Assembly (NCBI GenBank): GCA_030602935.1
Contig: JAUVYU010000032.1
Location: forward strand, 1-7,101
Reading direction: 5' to 3'
Length of the DNA stretch: 7,101 nucleotides
DNA from: Candidatus Bathyarchaeota archaeon
Lineage (GTDB): Archaea > Thermoproteota > Bathyarchaeia > TCS64
Below are positions 5,297 to 7,101 of this stretch, in pieces. The notes beneath the pieces are model-generated. The model made no database searches, had not been told where the DNA came from, and saw nothing but the letters and a program-made list of their open reading frames with translations. Every line of letters begins with the position of its first letter. Position 1 is the stretch's first letter. The position numbers and the translations under genes are program-made.

Positions 5297-6301
5297 CTAT
5301 TTCACAATAGGCCTGATCTTCATAACCTCAGGATTGACCAGATTCGGGGGCTCCTTCCCCTGGAGAACGCTGACGAGGTTGAGGGCGGCGGTTGTCGCCA
5401 TCTTCGTTCTTGTCTCCACGCTCCCACTGGCCAGGTGGGGGGTTAAGACGATGTTATCCAGGTCGAGGAGGGGACTACCAGGGTTGATAGGTTCGACCTC
5501 GAAGACATCGAGGCCTGCACCTGCTATTGCACCGTCTCTCAGGGCTTCGTACAGCGCCTCCTCGTCCACGACCGGCCCCCTCGATGTGTTGATCAGGATG
5601 GCGGTCTCTTTCATGGCCTCCAGCTCCCCTGCTCCGATCATGTGGTGGGTCTCGGGGGTGAGGGGGACGTGGAGGGAGACAAAATCTGCCTCCCTGAGGA
5701 CCTCATCCCTGGACTTGTAGTCGATCCCCAGCTCCTCCTCCAGGTCTTCCCGACGGTAGAGGTCGTGGTAGATGACCTTCATGTCGAAACCCTTGGCGCG
5801 TTTGGCGATCGCCGAGCCGATGCGGCCCATTCCCAGGATGCCAAGAGTCTTACCGTGGATGTCGGTGCCTATAAACATCCTTGGCCCCCAGGCGTGGATC
5901 CACCCCCTGGCCCGGATGTGGCGGTCAGCCTCGGGGATCCGGCGGGCGGCGGCCATAAGGAGGGCGAAAGCGGCGTCTGCGGTGGTGTCTGTGAGGATGC
6001 CCGGCGTGTTGGTGACGTAGATGCCCCTCTCGGTGGCAGCGGCAACGTCGATGTTGTTGTAGCCCACGGCGTAGTTGCTGATCACCCTGAGCCCCTCCGC
6101 GGCGTCCATCACCTCAGCGTCGATCCTCTCAGTGAGGAGGGACAGGAGCCCTTCGACGTCGGCCACCTTCTCCAGGAGCAGCTCCCTGGGGATGGCGTCG
6201 TCCACCCCCTCGTAGACCTCGACGTCGGCGTGCTCCTCCAGGATCTCAATCGCCTCATCGAACAGCTGCCTCGTCACGTAGACTTTGGGCTTGACCATCA
6301 T
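5297..6301 (-). CDS. gyaR: D-2-hydroxyacid dehydrogenase, probable glyoxylate reductase
   Basis: This is a 334-residue NAD(P)-dependent D-isomer 2-hydroxyacid dehydrogenase, full length for the family. It reduces glyoxylate or hydroxypyruvate to glycolate or D-glycerate in the cytoplasm. The substrate domain holds SNYAVGYNNIDV (75-86) and NTPGILTDTTAD (98-109). The Rossmann motif is GMGRIG at 157-162. The catalytic triad is Arg241 in NTSRGPVVDE, Glu270 in DVFEVEP and His289 in TPHLASG. Asp180 ends the second Rossmann strand (IYHD), as in NADH-using members; the NADPH-using archaeal reductases have a smaller or basic pattern there. Two ATG codons, at 6301 and 6298, are possible; GGGGA suits the second slightly better. 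It is a single-gene unit with its own TATA element and an oligo-T end. It could instead be a phosphoglycerate-type enzyme, but the length and the NYAVGYNNIDV stretch favour glyoxylate/hydroxypyruvate reductase. Confidence 0.88.
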   Translation of the reverse strand: MMVKPKVYVTRQLFDEAIEILEEHADVEVYEGVDDAIPRELLLEKVADVEGLLSLLTERIDAEVMDAAEGLRVISNYAVGYNNIDVAAATERGIYVTNTPGILTDTTADAAFALLMAAARRIPEADRHIRARGWIHAWGPRMFIGTDIHGKTLGILGMGRIGSAIAKRAKGFDMKVIYHDLYRREDLEEELGIDYKSRDEVLREADFVSLHVPLTPETHHMIGAGELEAMKETAILINTSRGPVVDEEALYEALRDGAIAGAGLDVFEVEPINPGSPLLDLDNIVLTPHLASGSVETRTKMATTAALNLVSVLQGKEPPNLVNPEVMKIRPIVK

Positions 6302-6324
6302 GATCCCCGGTATTCAATGGAAGT

Positions 6325-6340
6325 GTCAAATAAAATATCT
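6325..6340 (-). promoter_or_regulatory. Putative TATA promoter of the hydroxyacid dehydrogenase gene
   Basis: The minus strand reads AGATATTTTATTTGAC; its A/T-rich core is centred about 31 bases before ATG6301, predicting a nearly leaderless transcript. Confidence 0.45.
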
Positions 6341-6362
6341 TGCCCCGTCAGAACCTGCTTCG

Positions 6363-6372
6363 GATTTATTAA
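6363..6372 (+). promoter_or_regulatory. Possible TATA box of the TldD/PmbA gene
   Basis: GATTTATTAA lies about 60 bases before ATG6427, which would give a leader of roughly 35 bases holding the GGGAG at 6410-6414. It sits back to back with the divergent dehydrogenase promoter in a 125-bp spacer. Other A/T-rich stretches nearby could serve instead. Confidence 0.3.
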
Positions 6373-6426
6373 GTTGAGCGACGATATTGAATTCATTGGG
6401 ATATTTTCTGGGAGTTGAAGCATGGA

Positions 6427-7101
6427 ATGTTTGATAGGCTTGAGCGTGCCGTCGAGAGAGGCAGGGAGCTGGGCGCCTCCTACGTCGAACTGAGGGGCGA
6501 GGATGGGTTCATGGAGTTCCTCCAGATGGACGACGAGCGGGTGAACGCCCTCACACAGAGATTAGAGAGGGGCGTCGCCATCAGGGTCCTGGCTGACGGG
6601 GCGTGGGGCTTCGTCTCGACTGGCAAAGTAGATGATCTTGAGGGGGCCGTGAAGGAGGCCTACTCCATGGCGAAGGCGGCTGCCCGGACGCGGAAGGACA
6701 AGATCATCTTGGCGGATGTGAAGGCGTACGAGGAGGTCATCGAGCTCAAGGTGGAGAGGGATCCCCGGGACGTCCCCATCGAGGAGAAGATCGCCTACAT
6801 GCAGGCCATGACCAAGGCGATACGGGACTACGACGAGAGGATCACCGCCGTGACCGTGAAGGTCAGGACGGCCTCGGGGAGCAAGTACCTGGTCACCTCC
6901 GACGGGGCCCGTATCCGCTTCCCCATTATGCTGGTCTGGAGCTACCCCTGGGTCACCGGGAAGGAGAAGGGCCAGCTCAGCGCCGCGCGCCACGAGGAAG
7001 CCTCCACCCATAGAGGGTGGGAGTACATGGACGAGATAGCCACACCAGAGCACATGGCCGAACAGGTCGCGAGACGGGTAAAGCTCCAGCTTGAGGGCGT
7101 C
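6427..7101 (+). CDS. TldD/PmbA family protein (modulator-type metalloprotease), N-terminal part
   Basis: The frame from ATG6427 runs open for 225 codons to the window edge. Its N-terminus fits the TldD/PmbA family: a helix MFDRLERAVERGRELGASYVELR (given here in two pieces, 1-12 and 13-23), then LERGVAIRVLADGAWGFVS at 46-64, the family's conserved strand-turn. A long basic/acidic helical region and a beta segment (ITAVTVKVRTASGSKYL) follow. TldD and PmbA (TldE) form a complex that trims peptides. TldD carries the zinc HExxxH motif, usually after residue 250, so it lies beyond this fragment and I cannot tell TldD from PmbA. The start is backed by GGGAG about 12 bases upstream; no better upstream start exists apart from a TTG at 6415. 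It is transcribed away from the dehydrogenase. A partner gene probably follows, since archaea often keep the pair together, but that is outside the window. Confidence 0.82.
   Translation, partial: MFDRLERAVERGRELGASYVELRGEDGFMEFLQMDDERVNALTQRLERGVAIRVLADGAWGFVSTGKVDDLEGAVKEAYSMAKAAARTRKDKIILADVKAYEEVIELKVERDPRDVPIEEKIAYMQAMTKAIRDYDERITAVTVKVRTASGSKYLVTSDGARIRFPIMLVWSYPWVTGKEKGQLSAARHEEASTHRGWEYMDEIATPEHMAEQVARRVKLQLEGV

Noticed and set aside
5642..6418. A 258-codon plus-strand open frame opposite the hydroxyacid dehydrogenase
   Set aside because: It mirrors a full-length enzyme with all catalytic residues. Its own translation is Val/Gly/Asp-rich with no motif.
6562..7053. A 163-codon minus-strand open frame opposite the TldD/PmbA fragment
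   Set aside because: It is antisense to a recognisable family and low in complexity; it is best explained as a shadow.

Overview
The window looks archaeal. Spacers between genes are short and A/T-rich against a high-GC coding background, and several carry TATA-like elements about 30-40 bases before a start codon. Arginine is often AGG or AGA, and the lipoate ligase is split into two proteins as in Thermoplasma-type archaea. A Bathyarchaeia or other Thermoproteota-like genome would fit, but no rRNA or marker gene is present, so the lineage is a guess. Both ends cut through genes. No stretch over 300 bases lacks a gene; the longest spacer is 125 bp. I saw no tRNA, rRNA, CRISPR, insertion sequence or integrase.

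Layout. 1-543 (-): a nucleosidase of the MTA/SAH type, C-terminus off the edge. 621-1535 (+): a radical SAM enzyme of the LipS1/LipS2 kind. 1530-3563 (-): an operon, in transcription order a second radical SAM enzyme of the LipS1/LipS2 kind, the catalytic lipoate-protein ligase domain LplA, and the small ligase domain LplB, with overlapping genes. 3662-4147 (-): an FMN-binding protein related to pyridoxamine-phosphate oxidase. 4460-5224 (-): a ZIP metal transporter, overlapped at its end by a small cysteine-bearing protein of unknown function (4204-4467). 5297-6301 (-): a D-2-hydroxyacid dehydrogenase, probably glyoxylate reductase. 6427-7101 (+): the N-terminal part of a TldD/PmbA family protein.

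How the genes fit together. The left half is best read as a lipoyl-cofactor assembly locus of the recently recognised LipS1/LipS2 plus split-ligase type, which replaces LipB and LipA. The ligase pair would load an octanoyl or lipoyl group on an acceptor protein, and the two radical SAM enzymes would insert the sulfurs. The divergent nucleosidase could remove 5'-deoxyadenosine, the inhibitory by-product of radical SAM catalysis; this link is inference. No lipoyl acceptor (GcvH, E2 or LbpA-like) lies in the window. The right half reads as unrelated housekeeping genes: metal uptake, 2-hydroxyacid metabolism and a modulator-type protease.
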